A stretch of DNA of 64,000 nt from Oceanospirillaceae bacterium (lineage in GTDB: Bacteria; Pseudomonadota; Gammaproteobacteria; Pseudomonadales; Balneatricaceae), in contig JABSRA010000016.1 in NCBI GenBank assembly GCA_013215445.1, forward strand, positions 1 to 64,000, written 5' to 3'. Each line of letters opens with the position of its first letter. Position 1 is the stretch's first letter. The position numbers and the translations under genes are program-made. Under the pieces are notes generated by a model that made no database searches, was not told the DNA's origin, and saw nothing but the letters and a program-made list of their open reading frames with translations. Positions 28,686 through 37,932 of this stretch are shown here, piece by piece.

Positions 28686-28712
28686 AAAAAAAGGGCTATT
28701 AGCCCTTTTTTT
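28686..28712. terminator. Bidirectional rho-independent terminator
   Basis: Seven A, the stem GGGCTA / TAGCCC with a short T loop, then seven T. It serves ilvD on the plus strand and the DHH gene on the minus strand, and directly abuts the repeat array. Confidence 0.93.
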
Positions 28713-28726
28713 GATTGGTTTAGCGA

Positions 28727-29656
28727 CTATCCATCCGCGTTAATTTTCTCTATCAGTTCATTCAACACGCTGTCCGCTTGATCATTGTCTATCTGACAGG
28801 TACCGGCTGCCTCGTGACCACCGCCACCATATTTCAACATTAACTCACCGATATTGGTTTTAGAGCTGCGATCAAAAATAGATTTACCGGTGGCAAACAC
28901 AGTATTTTGCTGTTTCATTCCCCAGATTCGGTGAATAGATACATTTATCTCGGGAAACAGCGCGTAGATCATAAATCTATTACCCGCCCAAATATTTGTT
29001 TCTTCCTGTAAATTCAGCACCACCAGATTATCAAATATTTGTGAGCAGCGTTTAATTTGTTCGACAAACTTCAGCTGATGGTCCATGTACAATTCAACCC
29101 GTTCTTTAACATCAGGCAATTGTAAAATACTGTTAATATCATGGTCTTTACAGTAATCGATTAAGTCCATCATCAACTCGTAATTTGAAATACGGAACTT
29201 TCGAAAACGCCCCAATCCAGTACGCGCATCCATCAAAAAATTCAGCAGCGACCACCCCTGCGGGTCTAATATATCATCGCGGTTATACTGTGCAGAATCT
29301 CCGATATCCACAGCGGTTAACATGCTCTCCCACTCTCTAGGGAACACCTCATAACCACCGTAGTATTCAAAAACCACGCGCGCGGCAGAGGGCGCTAACG
29401 CATCGATAATGTGATTGTCGGCTTTTTTATTGCGAATAGTTTCTGACAAGTGATGATCAAAGGCCATGTAAACACTAGATACATAGGGAAGATTAGTCGT
29501 AATATCCCCCTTGGAAACGTCTATAATCCCATCTTGCATGTCTTTGGGGTGGACAAATTTAATTTCATCCACTAAATCTAAATGCTTAAGCAGTACTGCA
29601 CAGACCAATCCATCAAAATCACTACGAGTTACTAAACGATATTTTGTATCTGCCAC
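28727..29656 (-). CDS. DHH-family phosphoesterase
   Basis: A 309-residue protein of the DHH/DHHA1 superfamily, which includes exopolyphosphatases, oligoribonucleases (NrnA) and c-di-AMP phosphodiesterases. The N-terminal RSDFDGLVCAVLL holds the first metal-binding aspartates, AFDHHLSE is the DHH motif, and the C-terminal YGGGGHEAAGTCQI is the DHHA1 substrate loop. The substrate is not evident; nanoRNA or a nucleotide is as likely as polyphosphate. It stands alone, convergent with ilvD. Confidence 0.85.
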   Translation of the reverse strand: MADTKYRLVTRSDFDGLVCAVLLKHLDLVDEIKFVHPKDMQDGIIDVSKGDITTNLPYVSSVYMAFDHHLSETIRNKKADNHIIDALAPSAARVVFEYYGGYEVFPREWESMLTAVDIGDSAQYNRDDILDPQGWSLLNFLMDARTGLGRFRKFRISNYELMMDLIDYCKDHDINSILQLPDVKERVELYMDHQLKFVEQIKRCSQIFDNLVVLNLQEETNIWAGNRFMIYALFPEINVSIHRIWGMKQQNTVFATGKSIFDRSSKTNIGELMLKYGGGGHEAAGTCQIDNDQADSVLNELIEKINADG

Positions 29657-29920
29657 TAGATTTTCCCTCTAATAATAAACGTTGCGAATGCTTGAAATTA
29701 CCATCCTACAGATAAATATAGAACCTATGGGTTCAAATGCAAACTATCCACCCTCATTTAGCGACCGCTAAATTCACTAAACAACTTCCATAATCCAACA
29801 AAATCACCCGGGGGATAAACCAGCATCATCCTATAATAATAAAATATATCTTAATACATCAATAGATTAAAAACTTATCTAGGGTTACTAAAAAAGCCAT
29901 CTGTTGAATTAAAATATTGT

Positions 29921-30613
29921 TTAAGCGTCTCGCTGATAAATAAGGTCCCAGACCCCATGACCCAGCTTTTCACCGCGTCGTTGAAATTTTGTCACTGGTC
30001 TCCACTGCGGCTGTGGGGAGAAAATTCCAGATCCTGCGATATTGCGAAAGCCAGGCGCGGCTTCCATCACTTCCATCATATACTCTGCATAATTTTGCCA
30101 ATCTGTGGCCATATGGAAACTCCCGCCGACTGCCAGTTTCAATTTAATTACCTGGGCAAAATCCGCTTGAACGATGCGCCTTTTATGATGTTTCTTTTTA
30201 TGCCAAGGATCTGGAAAGAACAGCTGTAAAGCGTGCAACTCACCATCTGGAATACAGTTGGCTAACACATCAATCGCATCTTCTGAGTAAACTCGAATGT
30301 TGCTTAAGTTTTCCTCCCCAATTCTGGACAGGAGACGTCCGACGCCAGGTCGGTGTACTTCAATACCGATAAAATTCTGTTGCGGCGCAGCTTTCGCCAT
30401 TGAGATAAGTGAGTCACCCATACCAAAACCAATTTCTAAAACCGTTTCAGCCTCTCGCCCAAATATCTGCTCAAAATCAATTAAACCATCTGCTACTGTT
30501 AAACCAAAAATTGGCCAAATTTCGGTGAGCGCCCGCTCTTGCCCTAAAGTAGTCCTACCGGCGCGCATTACAAAACTGCGAATTGTACGTAAATGTTGCT
30601 TTTGCTCTGTCAT
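29921..30613 (-). CDS. trmB: tRNA (guanine-N7-)-methyltransferase
   Basis: Methylates G46 in the variable loop of tRNAs with SAM. The SAM site is visible as [15 protein letters not shown], followed by [10 protein letters not shown] and the family motif [17 protein letters not shown] chose the ATG at 30613 ([17 protein letters not shown]), giving 230 residues, over a TTG 12 bp upstream; GGTAGGA lies just before it at a short distance. The neighbouring genes are unrelated, and no terminator is clear. Confidence 0.94.
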   Translation of the reverse strand: MTEQKQHLRTIRSFVMRAGRTTLGQERALTEIWPIFGLTVADGLIDFEQIFGREAETVLEIGFGMGDSLISMAKAAPQQNFIGIEVHRPGVGRLLSRIGEENLSNIRVYSEDAIDVLANCIPDGELHALQLFFPDPWHKKKHHKRRIVQADFAQVIKLKLAVGGSFHMATDWQNYAEYMMEVMEAAPGFRNIAGSGIFSPQPQWRPVTKFQRRGEKLGHGVWDLIYQRDA

Positions 30614-30778
30614 GTATCCTACCAATTAACTACCGCTCTTTAACTAGAGCCCAATAAAAACTATTTTAACCACTATTTTTCGCTTTAGCTATTTGCATCA
30701 CCTATATCCAGGCTAAATGCCATCTCCCCTACTCTGCTAACAAAGGGCTAAATAGGGCCCATTCACTGTCAAAATCAG

Positions 30779-31195
30779 CTATTCATCCGGGGTTACTCGA
30801 TGTTTGGCCTGATCGCTATAATCAATTCGCAAAGCTGCCATAAATAGACACAACCAACCCAGTAGAAAACACAAACCTCCCAGTGGCGTTACATAAACCA
30901 ACCACGTCAATCCAGTCAAAGCCAGTGCGTACAAACTACCTGAAAACAACAATATTCCAATCGCAAAACCGTATGCACTGTATTCTAGCCATTTATTAAA
31001 GATGACTTTTTGCTGCATCACTGCCACCATCAACAACGCTAATGCATGATACATTTGATATTGACTGGCGGTTGCCAGCCAGCGTAATTCATTTTCCGCT
31101 AGGATCCGCTTTAAGCCATGCGCAGCGAATGCCCCAATGGCTACCGCTATAAAAGCCGACAGCGCTGCAATCATCAACCATTGTTTTATTTTCAT
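30779..31195 (-). CDS. DUF423 family small membrane protein
   Basis: A 138-residue protein with four hydrophobic helices, beginning MKIKQWLMIAALSAFIAVAIGAFAAHG; the GAFAAHGLK sequence after helix 1 is the DUF423 (YgdD) hallmark. Function is unknown. The frame reaches 31228, but GGAGGT six bases before the ATG at 31195 decides the start. It lies downstream of rpoH on the same strand but behind a terminator. Confidence 0.88.
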   Translation of the reverse strand: MKIKQWLMIAALSAFIAVAIGAFAAHGLKRILAENELRWLATASQYQMYHALALLMVAVMQQKVIFNKWLEYSAYGFAIGILLFSGSLYALALTGLTWLVYVTPLGGLCFLLGWLCLFMAALRIDYSDQAKHRVTPDE

Positions 31196-31226
31196 CACAC
31201 TACCTCCATCACTACTTTTTGCATGC

Positions 31227-31255
31227 AAAAAAAAACCGCCTCACAAGACGGTTTC
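31227..31255 (-). terminator. Terminator downstream of rpoH
   Basis: On the minus strand, AAACCGTC, a loop TTGTGA, then GGCGGTTT followed by a run of T. One G-T wobble in an 8-bp stem. Confidence 0.8.
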
Positions 31256-31271
31256 TTTCAGAATGTAGAGA

Positions 31272-32147
31272 TTAAGCTAACAGACCAGTCTCTTGAGGGC
31301 CCATCGCATCTTTGAGCTTTTTCATCGCGTTTTTCTCTAACTGACGAATACGCTCCGCAGAAACCTGATACTGAGCGGCAAGATCATGCAAGGTTGATTT
31401 AGTATCGCTCAACCAGCGCTGAGATAAAATATCACGGCTGCGGTCATCTAAATCTTGTAGAGCACTGATTAGTTTTTTCTCAGAGTGACTCTTCCAATTA
31501 GACTTTTCTAATAAAACCTCTGGATTTTCCGAGTGATCTTCCAAATACTGGGCCGGCGCAAAATAACTGCTCTCATCATCATCGCTACCCGTCATATCAA
31601 AGGCAGTATCAGCAGAGGCGAGACGCCCTTCCATTTCACGTAGGGTTTTTATCTCTACGCCTAGATCTTCGGCAATATTTGAAGCTTCCTTATTATTCAT
31701 CCAGCCTAAGTCTTTTTTCTTAGAACGCAGATTGAAGAATAATTTTCGCTGTGCCTTAGTCGTCGCTATTTTAACGATACGCCAGTTCTTTAGGATATAT
31801 TCATGCATCTCAGCTTTAATCCAATGCACCGCAAAAGAGACTAGGCGGACACCCACTTCTGGGTCAAAGCGTTTTACCGCTTTCATCATGCCGACGTTAC
31901 CCTCTTGGATCAAATCACCTAGGGGCAAGCCATATCCTGAATAGCTTCTAGCAATATGTACCACAAAGCGTAAGTGAGACATAACTAATTGACGGGCCGC
32001 TTCCAGATCATTCTGATCTTTTAAGCGCTCAGCTAATACTCGCTCTTCTGCAATACTCAACACAGGAATGCCGCTAATTGTTTGCAGATATGCGTCTAAG
32101 TTTTGACCGGGAGAAATATGATCAATGGCTAATAATGTCTTGCCCAT
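31272..32147 (-). CDS. rpoH: RNA polymerase heat-shock sigma factor (sigma-32)
   Basis: Directs transcription of heat-shock genes. The 291-residue protein has regions 1.2 to 4: [15 protein letters not shown], region 2 with [21 protein letters not shown], the RpoH box [13 protein letters not shown] that marks sigma-32 and controls its turnover by FtsH, and the region 4 helix-turn-helix [17 protein letters not shown]. It lies between ftsX and DUF423, as in Pseudomonas relatives. A promoter candidate and a leader of over 150 bases precede it. Confidence 0.97.
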   Translation of the reverse strand: MGKTLLAIDHISPGQNLDAYLQTISGIPVLSIAEERVLAERLKDQNDLEAARQLVMSHLRFVVHIARSYSGYGLPLGDLIQEGNVGMMKAVKRFDPEVGVRLVSFAVHWIKAEMHEYILKNWRIVKIATTKAQRKLFFNLRSKKKDLGWMNNKEASNIAEDLGVEIKTLREMEGRLASADTAFDMTGSDDDESSYFAPAQYLEDHSENPEVLLEKSNWKSHSEKKLISALQDLDDRSRDILSQRWLSDTKSTLHDLAAQYQVSAERIRQLEKNAMKKLKDAMGPQETGLLA

Positions 32148-32564
32148 GTGTCAAAGTACCTCGTTTTTCGTACTAAATTTCTGCGATTAACGCGCTACAA
32201 CTAGCCCGTTATTTCTTAATGTCATTAGGGCAATATAATGTGCCAATAGTTCCCTAATTTCTCGTCGCTCCCCTATAAATACATGCATCATTACTGTAGC
32301 GAGCATGAAAGCATACAGGTTAACGTTATTATAGCAAGAAATACTAAAACATAGCGTCAACTGTAGGGTTTGTTTAATGATCTCGATCAAGTTAGTTCGC
32401 TATTTCGACTTCATCCATAAACGCGGTGGTAGCGAGGAGACAGCAATGATTCGAGATGCCCACTACTTTATATGGCCGTTTGCTCATTCCCAATAACGAC
32501 ATCAAGTAGCTGCCCAGGTCGATTAGCGCAGCCTAAGCAGTAGGCCTCTGTTGCTAGGTGGCCG
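32148..32564. other. Intergenic region between ftsX and rpoH
   Basis: About 420 bases. The part nearest rpoH is its leader with a promoter candidate at 32328-32336. The part from about 32395 to 32560 is odd: the minus strand has an open tract directly after the ftsX stop that reads HLATEAYCLGCANRPGQLL, then DVVIGNEQTAI and a stop, with no start codon of its own. A small hairpin GCCTA-AGCAG-TAGGC lies inside. This may be a dispersed intergenic repeat or a gene remnant. Confidence 0.4.
32326..32340 (-). promoter_or_regulatory. Extended -10 promoter candidate for rpoH
   Basis: The minus strand reads TTGCTATAAT, a perfect extended -10 (TGnTATAAT, 32336-32328), about 180 bases before the rpoH ATG. 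A TTGACG lies upstream but at 21 bp it is too far. The long leader leaves room for an RNA thermometer, which I could not fold. Confidence 0.45.
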
Positions 32565-33548
32565 CTATTTAGGCTCAAGCTTACTGAGAAATTTATTCAC
32601 CGAAATCATGGCCCCTAACAAACCTAAACTTAAGCCGCTAAGTACCAAGACAAGACTGCCGATTATACCGAGCCCCACCAGCTCGAAATCGCTGTTATAT
32701 AACTGCGCCAACTGTAAAACCGGCGTTTTCATCACAAGCATAGAAGCCTCGATAATCAGCAGTGCTAACAAAGCGCCAACCACACCGTAAAAAACCCCCG
32801 AGTATAAAAAAGGCCGACGCACCCAACTGTTGGTTGCCCCCATCAATTTGGATACTAAAATCTCCTCGTTGCGACTCGCTACATTTAACCGAATGGTATT
32901 GCCAATGATCAACAACACGGCGAAAGCTAACAGCACACTTAAGGCAATTACCGCCCGCTCCATCACCAATAACATGCCGTTAAATCTTTTAATCCAACTC
33001 AGATCTAATACCGCCTGTGCCACTTCTGGAAACGCCTTTAATTCGTCAGTTAATGCCTGCAGTCCTTTTTCAGTACTATCTTTAGCTAATACATAAACCA
33101 CCGCCGGTAGAGGATTTTCCTCTAGTGCATCCATCACCTCACCCAGCCCAGAATGCAATTTGAACTCTAACAGCCCCTGCGAGGAGTCAATTAAATCAAT
33201 CGCAATAAGATCGGGACGCAGTAATAATCTCTGCACAAAATTATCCACTTGTTGATCTGATAGACTGGTCTGCAAATACAGTGATATTTTATTCTCGTCA
33301 TCCCAACTGTCGCTCATGCGGGATACATTGGACAGCGCGCTAAATAAAAAACTTGGCAGCGCTAAGGCCACCGCTAAGACTAATACCGTCATAAAGGTGG
33401 ACACTGGGGCAGACAGCAACTGCCGCAGACAGTCTTTGGCAACCTGTGCATGGTGTTGACGCCATTGGCTGCGACGATTTTGCTGAGTAAGGCGATGCTG
33501 CTGTGCCCCTCTTCTCGCTGTATTAGTGCTCGCTTTTAGCTCAGACAT
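32565..33548 (-). CDS. ftsX: Cell-division ABC transporter permease FtsX
   Basis: Membrane half of FtsEX, which activates septal peptidoglycan hydrolases during division. The 327-residue protein has a basic cytoplasmic N-terminus (RRGAQQHRLTQQNRRSQWRQ in part), TM1 near 52-74, a large periplasmic loop (about 75-200) that would bind EnvC, and three helices in the C-terminal half. It overlaps the ftsE stop by 8 bp and is co-transcribed with ftsE and ftsY. Confidence 0.94.
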   Translation of the reverse strand: MSELKASTNTARRGAQQHRLTQQNRRSQWRQHHAQVAKDCLRQLLSAPVSTFMTVLVLAVALALPSFLFSALSNVSRMSDSWDDENKISLYLQTSLSDQQVDNFVQRLLLRPDLIAIDLIDSSQGLLEFKLHSGLGEVMDALEENPLPAVVYVLAKDSTEKGLQALTDELKAFPEVAQAVLDLSWIKRFNGMLLVMERAVIALSVLLAFAVLLIIGNTIRLNVASRNEEILVSKLMGATNSWVRRPFLYSGVFYGVVGALLALLIIEASMLVMKTPVLQLAQLYNSDFELVGLGIIGSLVLVLSGLSLGLLGAMISVNKFLSKLEPK

Positions 33549-34200
33549 CGTCCACTAAACGTCCTTTATTGAGAGTGAGAGTTCGACAATTCATCCGTCT
33601 GATTAAACTTAAATCGTGGCTGGCGATCAGCACAGTTGTGCCCACTTGGTTAAATTGTTTAAACAAGGTCATCACCTCTGCGGACAATTGTGGATCCAAA
33701 TTGCCGGTTGGCTCATCTGCCAGTAGAATTTTGGGTTTATGTACGATTGCCCGTGCAATGCCAATTCTCTGTTGTTCTCCGGTCGAGAGCACTTGGGGAT
33801 TAAGTTTCTCTCTCGTCAACAAACCCACTTTATCCAGCGCCGCTCGCACCCGTCGCGCAGCATCTCTAGCGTCGTAACCGCAAATACGCAAGGGCAGCGC
33901 TATATTATCAAACACCGATCTATCGAACAGCAGCTGATGGTTCTGAAAAACCACACCCAGCTGTTGGCGATGCAGGGGGATGTCTTTTACACCCATATCC
34001 GCTAGCGACTTACCCGCCACTTGCACACTGCCGCGGCTGGCACGCTCCATCAACATAATCAATTTTAATACCGTGCTTTTACCCGCACCGGAATGCCCGG
34101 TTAAGAATACCAATTCCCCGGGAGCGATATTAAATGAGACGTCGGTGATCGCCTCAAAACCTGCCGCATATCCTTTACTTACCGCATCAAAATTGATCAT
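33541..34200 (-). CDS. ftsE: Cell-division ATP-binding protein FtsE
   Basis: ATPase half of FtsEX. The 219-residue protein has Walker A GHSGAGKST, the FtsE-type signature LSTGEQQRIGIARAIV (LSTGE instead of LSGGQ), Walker B ILLADEPTGNLD and the switch histidine in IASHDLSL. It is preceded 25 bp upstream by ftsY and overlaps ftsX by 8 bp, the standard ftsYEX operon order. Confidence 0.96.
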   Translation of the reverse strand: MINFDAVSKGYAAGFEAITDVSFNIAPGELVFLTGHSGAGKSTVLKLIMLMERASRGSVQVAGKSLADMGVKDIPLHRQQLGVVFQNHQLLFDRSVFDNIALPLRICGYDARDAARRVRAALDKVGLLTREKLNPQVLSTGEQQRIGIARAIVHKPKILLADEPTGNLDPQLSAEVMTLFKQFNQVGTTVLIASHDLSLIRRMNCRTLTLNKGRLVDDV

Positions 34201-34225
34201 TATTTAGCCCGACTCTAAGTATTGA

Positions 34226-35614
34226 TTAGCGCTCTTGATCGAACAGCGCATCGACAAACTGATTGGCGACAAAAGGCTGTAAATCGTCAATTTGCTCACC
34301 TACCCCAATGAAACGAATCGGAATATTAAGCGATTTAGCAATGGCGAAGATAATACCTCCCTTGGCCGTTCCATCTAATTTAGTCAAGGTAATGCCCGTT
34401 ACCCCCACCGCTTCACCAAATACTTGCGCCTGTGACAAGCCATTCTGCCCAGTGCCAGCATCTAAGACTAGCATCACCTCATGGGGAGCGCTGCCATCAA
34501 TCTTTTGCATGACTCGCACGACTTTTTGTAGCTCTTGCATTAAGTTGTCTTTATTTTGCAGTCGACCCGCAGTATCGGCGATTAATACATCAACACCTTT
34601 AGCTTTCGCCGATTGCACTGCATCAAACAATACCGAGGCGGAATCCGCCCCCGTATGCTGGGCAACTACCGGGACATTATTGCGCTCACCCCAAACTTGT
34701 AGCTGCTCAACGGCGGCAGCACGAAAAGTATCACCCGCCGCCAGCATCACAGATTTCCCTTCAGCCTGATATTTTTTGGCCAGTTTACCAATCGTGGTGG
34801 TTTTACCGACACCGTTAACACCCACCATCAAAATCACATATGGCGCCTGACTTTCATCTATTTCCAGAGGTTTTTCAACGGCGTGTAATATATCCGACAA
34901 CTCCTGCTTTAGCGCTTTATGCAGGGCTTGGGGATCTTTTAATTCACTGCGCTCAACTTGGGCGGTTAACTTGCCAATGATTTCTGAGGTTGCTTTCATA
35001 CCAATATCAGCAGTAATTAAAATAGTCTCTAAATCTTCTAACAGCTCTTCATCAATTTCCTTGGCACCGAGAAACAAATCGCCCATTTGTTTCGACATAC
35101 CCGCTTTTGTCTTAGCCAAACCCGCCTTCATCTTGGCCAGCAAGCTGACTTTAGGTGAAGCTGCTATTTTTTCAGCGGCTGTCTTCTCAACTGCTGTTTT
35201 CTCAGCGGCTGCCTTTTCAGCTGCTATCTTCTCAGCTGCTGCCTTCTCAACTGCTGCTTTCTCAGCGGCTATCTTCTCAGGTGCTATCTTCTCAGCTGCT
35301 ATCTGCTCAACTGCTGTCTTCTCAGCGGCTGTCTGCTCAGCTGTTATCTTTTCAACTGTTATCTTCTCAGCGGCTATCTTTTCAGCGGCTATCTTTTCAG
35401 CTGCTGTCTTCTCAGCTGCTGTCTTTTCAGCTGCTGTCTTTTCAGCGGCTGTCTGCTCAGTTTCTCTGCGTGCTGCTTTTTCTATTTCAGCAATATTTTT
35501 TTTCTGGAAAAAAAATATTTTTATCAGTGCGAAGCAAGCGATAGCGGCCCCAGCATAGGCTATTAAAGCAGGATCTAAACCATTTTCGGTCATCCAAGAG
35601 TAGAGAGATTCCAA
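34226..35614 (-). CDS. ftsY: Signal recognition particle receptor FtsY with membrane helix and repeat-rich A domain
   Basis: GTPase that docks SRP-bound ribosomes at the inner membrane. The 462-residue protein has an N-terminal hydrophobic segment (about 17-37), a low-complexity acidic A domain of about 20 five-residue repeats (residues 55-152, pattern AAEKT/I), and then the NG domains. In the G domain VGVNGVGKTTTIGKLAKKY, DTFRAAAVEQLQ, DTAGRLQNKDNL and TKLDGTAKGG are intact. The helix and the repeats are unlike the E. coli A domain but the core is standard. It is first in the ftsY-ftsE-ftsX operon. Confidence 0.96.
   Translation of the reverse strand: MESLYSWMTENGLDPALIAYAGAAIACFALIKIFFFQKKNIAEIEKAARRETEQTAAEKTAAEKTAAEKTAAEKIAAEKIAAEKITVEKITAEQTAAEKTAVEQIAAEKIAPEKIAAEKAAVEKAAAEKIAAEKAAAEKTAVEKTAAEKIAASPKVSLLAKMKAGLAKTKAGMSKQMGDLFLGAKEIDEELLEDLETILITADIGMKATSEIIGKLTAQVERSELKDPQALHKALKQELSDILHAVEKPLEIDESQAPYVILMVGVNGVGKTTTIGKLAKKYQAEGKSVMLAAGDTFRAAAVEQLQVWGERNNVPVVAQHTGADSASVLFDAVQSAKAKGVDVLIADTAGRLQNKDNLMQELQKVVRVMQKIDGSAPHEVMLVLDAGTGQNGLSQAQVFGEAVGVTGITLTKLDGTAKGGIIFAIAKSLNIPIRFIGVGEQIDDLQPFVANQFVDALFDQER
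35159..35452 (-). repeat. 15-bp coding minisatellite in ftsY
   Basis: About 20 imperfect 15-bp units encode (A/T)AEK(T/I/A) repeats, with variants AVEK, APEK, TVEK, AAEQ. Nearly all units keep the reading frame, so expansion or contraction changes A-domain length in five-residue steps. Confidence 0.9.
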
Positions 35615-35892
35615 TTTTTTTCCTCAATGTGATCGCATCAACACCAACCAAAGACTTCAGCATTGCCCAGTGTTCTTTTTATTTAAAATTTATCTTGCGC
35701 CATGTTAAAAACGACCCGCGGGCACCTCGCCCTAGTCACCTCTAAGCACAACGATAATTCAAGCCGGCTATCTTATCATAGAGCTCAACAATACTCATTG
35801 CTCTATTTTCCAACGCCAAGCACTAGGATCTACTATGATTCCACTCACTTTTGTGGATAATCAAAGTGAGATACTTACCGAGAGTTTAGTCC

Positions 35893-37104
35893 ATGTCAGA
35901 GTTAGAGTCAGAACCCAAAAGAAGCTACCGATCTCTATTCAATCGAACTTATTTAAAATACCTGGGCTTTATCGTTGCCATTGCCATTATTTTTTTAAGC
36001 GAAAAACCCATAAAACCTATGGATCAACCAAACCCTTTTAAAAATTCTGCCGTAAACCTCAAGGTGTTACAAGTAAGCTCTTTAGATCAATCTAGACTAT
36101 TCCTCTCCTTTGTTAGTTTCCCTGCGCTGTCAACAACCGCTAAAATTGATCGCGAACTGTACTATCAGTCACTGCGGGAGGCCGCTGCTAGCATGGCAGA
36201 AATTCACTCCGTATTATGGACTCAAGACCGCCTAGAAATTGAGTTTCGCACCGCTGCATCTCAACCGCTTGATATCCAACGCTCGCTAGCAGCATTAGTC
36301 AGCCTCAGCCGCCAGCTAAATTCTGCCACTAGCCGCAAGCTGATTGCCGCCAAACAGTACCTGCAAAATCAAGCACTGGACAATGCCGCCCTACAAATTT
36401 TATCCGAGACACTGAGCAGAACCTACCCCCGTAGTGTTGACCTTAGCTCCACGCTAAAATCCAACCCCAGTGCACTGCTCATCACCTCCCTTACTCCGAC
36501 AGCAGCAGTGATTATCGACATTAATCAACAGCTATCTGCCATTTGGGGTCGAGCAGTGAACAACTTCGAAGCTCGGGTAAATTGGCCAAATATAAACAGC
36601 GAGGCCCCCCATCGCGGTTCACAACACTTAGTGTTAATTGCCACCGAATTAGCCGAACTCAGCAATAGCACCAATACCTTAGAACTGGTCGGAGCTTTTG
36701 TACTCGGAGAACTACTGAACAAAATCAGCGCCGATGAAGATTTAAGCTATCGACTGGTACGACAAGCTATTTTCCAGCGAGGCTTTCAAGCAGTGCTCTT
36801 AACCGGCAAGCAAAGGCTCTCCAATCGCCAATTAGCCAGCTTACGCGAGGAATTACTCAGTATGCCAGTGGAAGATGAGCTGCTGGTGGTAAAAAAACAG
36901 CTGTTGGAGGGTTATCGGCAACTAATCGACAAGCCCTCACGATTGTATAAGCTCTACAGTAAAAAGAATTTTTACGGGTTAATCACGCTTTCACCCTCTG
37001 AATACGCAGCACAACTTGATACAATAACAGCTGACCAGATCCGCCAGCACATACGCCAACTATTAGGTGATAATGCCATTCTTATCCGCCTGCAACCGAG
37101 TTAA
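35893..37104 (+). CDS. Degenerate M16 (insulinase/pitrilysin-like) protein
   Basis: A 403-residue protein with one N-terminal membrane helix (YLKYLGFIVAIAIIFL, about 20-35) and a remainder that looks like a shrunken M16 peptidase. No HxxEH zinc motif is present. In Pseudomonas two M16 genes lie between ftsY and rsmD, one with the zinc site and a second, inactive partner; only one gene, of the inactive type, is left here. Position plus the C-terminal LSPSEYAAQLDTITADQIRQ style support the assignment. Function unknown, probably periplasmic. It is divergent from ftsY; rsmD begins 10 bp after its stop. Confidence 0.65.
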   Translation: MSELESEPKRSYRSLFNRTYLKYLGFIVAIAIIFLSEKPIKPMDQPNPFKNSAVNLKVLQVSSLDQSRLFLSFVSFPALSTTAKIDRELYYQSLREAAASMAEIHSVLWTQDRLEIEFRTAASQPLDIQRSLAALVSLSRQLNSATSRKLIAAKQYLQNQALDNAALQILSETLSRTYPRSVDLSSTLKSNPSALLITSLTPTAAVIIDINQQLSAIWGRAVNNFEARVNWPNINSEAPHRGSQHLVLIATELAELSNSTNTLELVGAFVLGELLNKISADEDLSYRLVRQAIFQRGFQAVLLTGKQRLSNRQLASLREELLSMPVEDELLVVKKQLLEGYRQLIDKPSRLYKLYSKKNFYGLITLSPSEYAAQLDTITADQIRQHIRQLLGDNAILIRLQPS

Positions 37105-37114
37105 GTTACGCCCT

Positions 37115-37726
37115 ATGCCAGCCCGAAATAAATCATCCAACAAGCCTCATCAAGGTCAATCGCAAATTCGTATCATCGGTGGACAATGGCGCAGCCGCAA
37201 ACTAACGTTTCCAATATTAGAAGGGCTACGGCCAACACCAGACAGGGTGCGAGAAACACTTTTCAATTGGTTACAGAGCACTATTCCCGGTGCCCGCTGC
37301 TTAGATTTGTTTTCAGGTTCTGGTGCTTTGGGTCTGGAGGCGCTTTCTAGAGGCGCAAATCACTGCACCTTTATTGATATTGCAGCCGCCTCTTGTATGG
37401 CCCTACGCGATAATTTGAAAAAGCTCGACTGCAGCTCTGCAGCAGTAATCCAACGTGATGCTCTACAGTGGCTGAAACAGCTACCCGATAATAATGATGG
37501 CAGTGAAACGCAGTGTTTCGATGTAATTTTCCTAGATCCGCCTTTTAACAAGGATCTGTGTGAACAAGTTTGCCAGCTATTAGTTGAAAAAAAACTCATC
37601 AGCAGCAGAGGTTATATCTATATCGAAACAGAAACCAGAGCACCTTTGATGCGTCACTGGCCACTGAGTCGAGAAAAAATCAGCGGTCAAGTTAAGTACC
37701 GCCTGTATCAACACTTGCCAAACTGA
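37115..37726 (+). CDS. rsmD: 16S rRNA (guanine(966)-N(2))-methyltransferase
   Basis: Methylates G966 of 16S rRNA. Motifs: RIIGGQWRSRKLTFP near the start, RPTPDRVRETLFNWL, the SAM site LDLFSGSGALGLEALSRGA and the catalytic DPPF in VIFLDPPFNKD. I chose the ATG at 37115 (MPARNKSSNKPH), giving 203 residues, because the upstream ATG at 37067 lies inside the M16-like gene. It is the last gene of this short operon. Confidence 0.94.
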   Translation: MPARNKSSNKPHQGQSQIRIIGGQWRSRKLTFPILEGLRPTPDRVRETLFNWLQSTIPGARCLDLFSGSGALGLEALSRGANHCTFIDIAAASCMALRDNLKKLDCSSAAVIQRDALQWLKQLPDNNDGSETQCFDVIFLDPPFNKDLCEQVCQLLVEKKLISSRGYIYIETETRAPLMRHWPLSREKISGQVKYRLYQHLPN

Positions 37727-37932
37727 GTGAGCTAGTGTCCATCCAGTACAGGCATCTACTGCGGGCGTTCCACTGGCTCGACCTGCTCACCACTAAAGCG
37801 TTATAGGGAGTGACCAAACAGCCAAGTCTAGTATCGTGCATCACCAATTATAGGCAGCGCTATCTAGCCGAATTTACTAGCACTGCGCAATAGGGCACAA
37901 TGCTGACATTCATAATAACCCAGAGAAAGTAG

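Noticed and set aside
32187-32390. 67-codon minus-strand ORF upstream of rpoH
   Set aside because: It spans the rpoH promoter candidate and leader, lacks a ribosome site and shows no family features.
34971-35558. Long plus-strand open frame opposite ftsY
   Set aside because: It is the antisense image of the 15-bp repeats. The repeat lacks stops in several frames, so the open length is not evidence of a gene.
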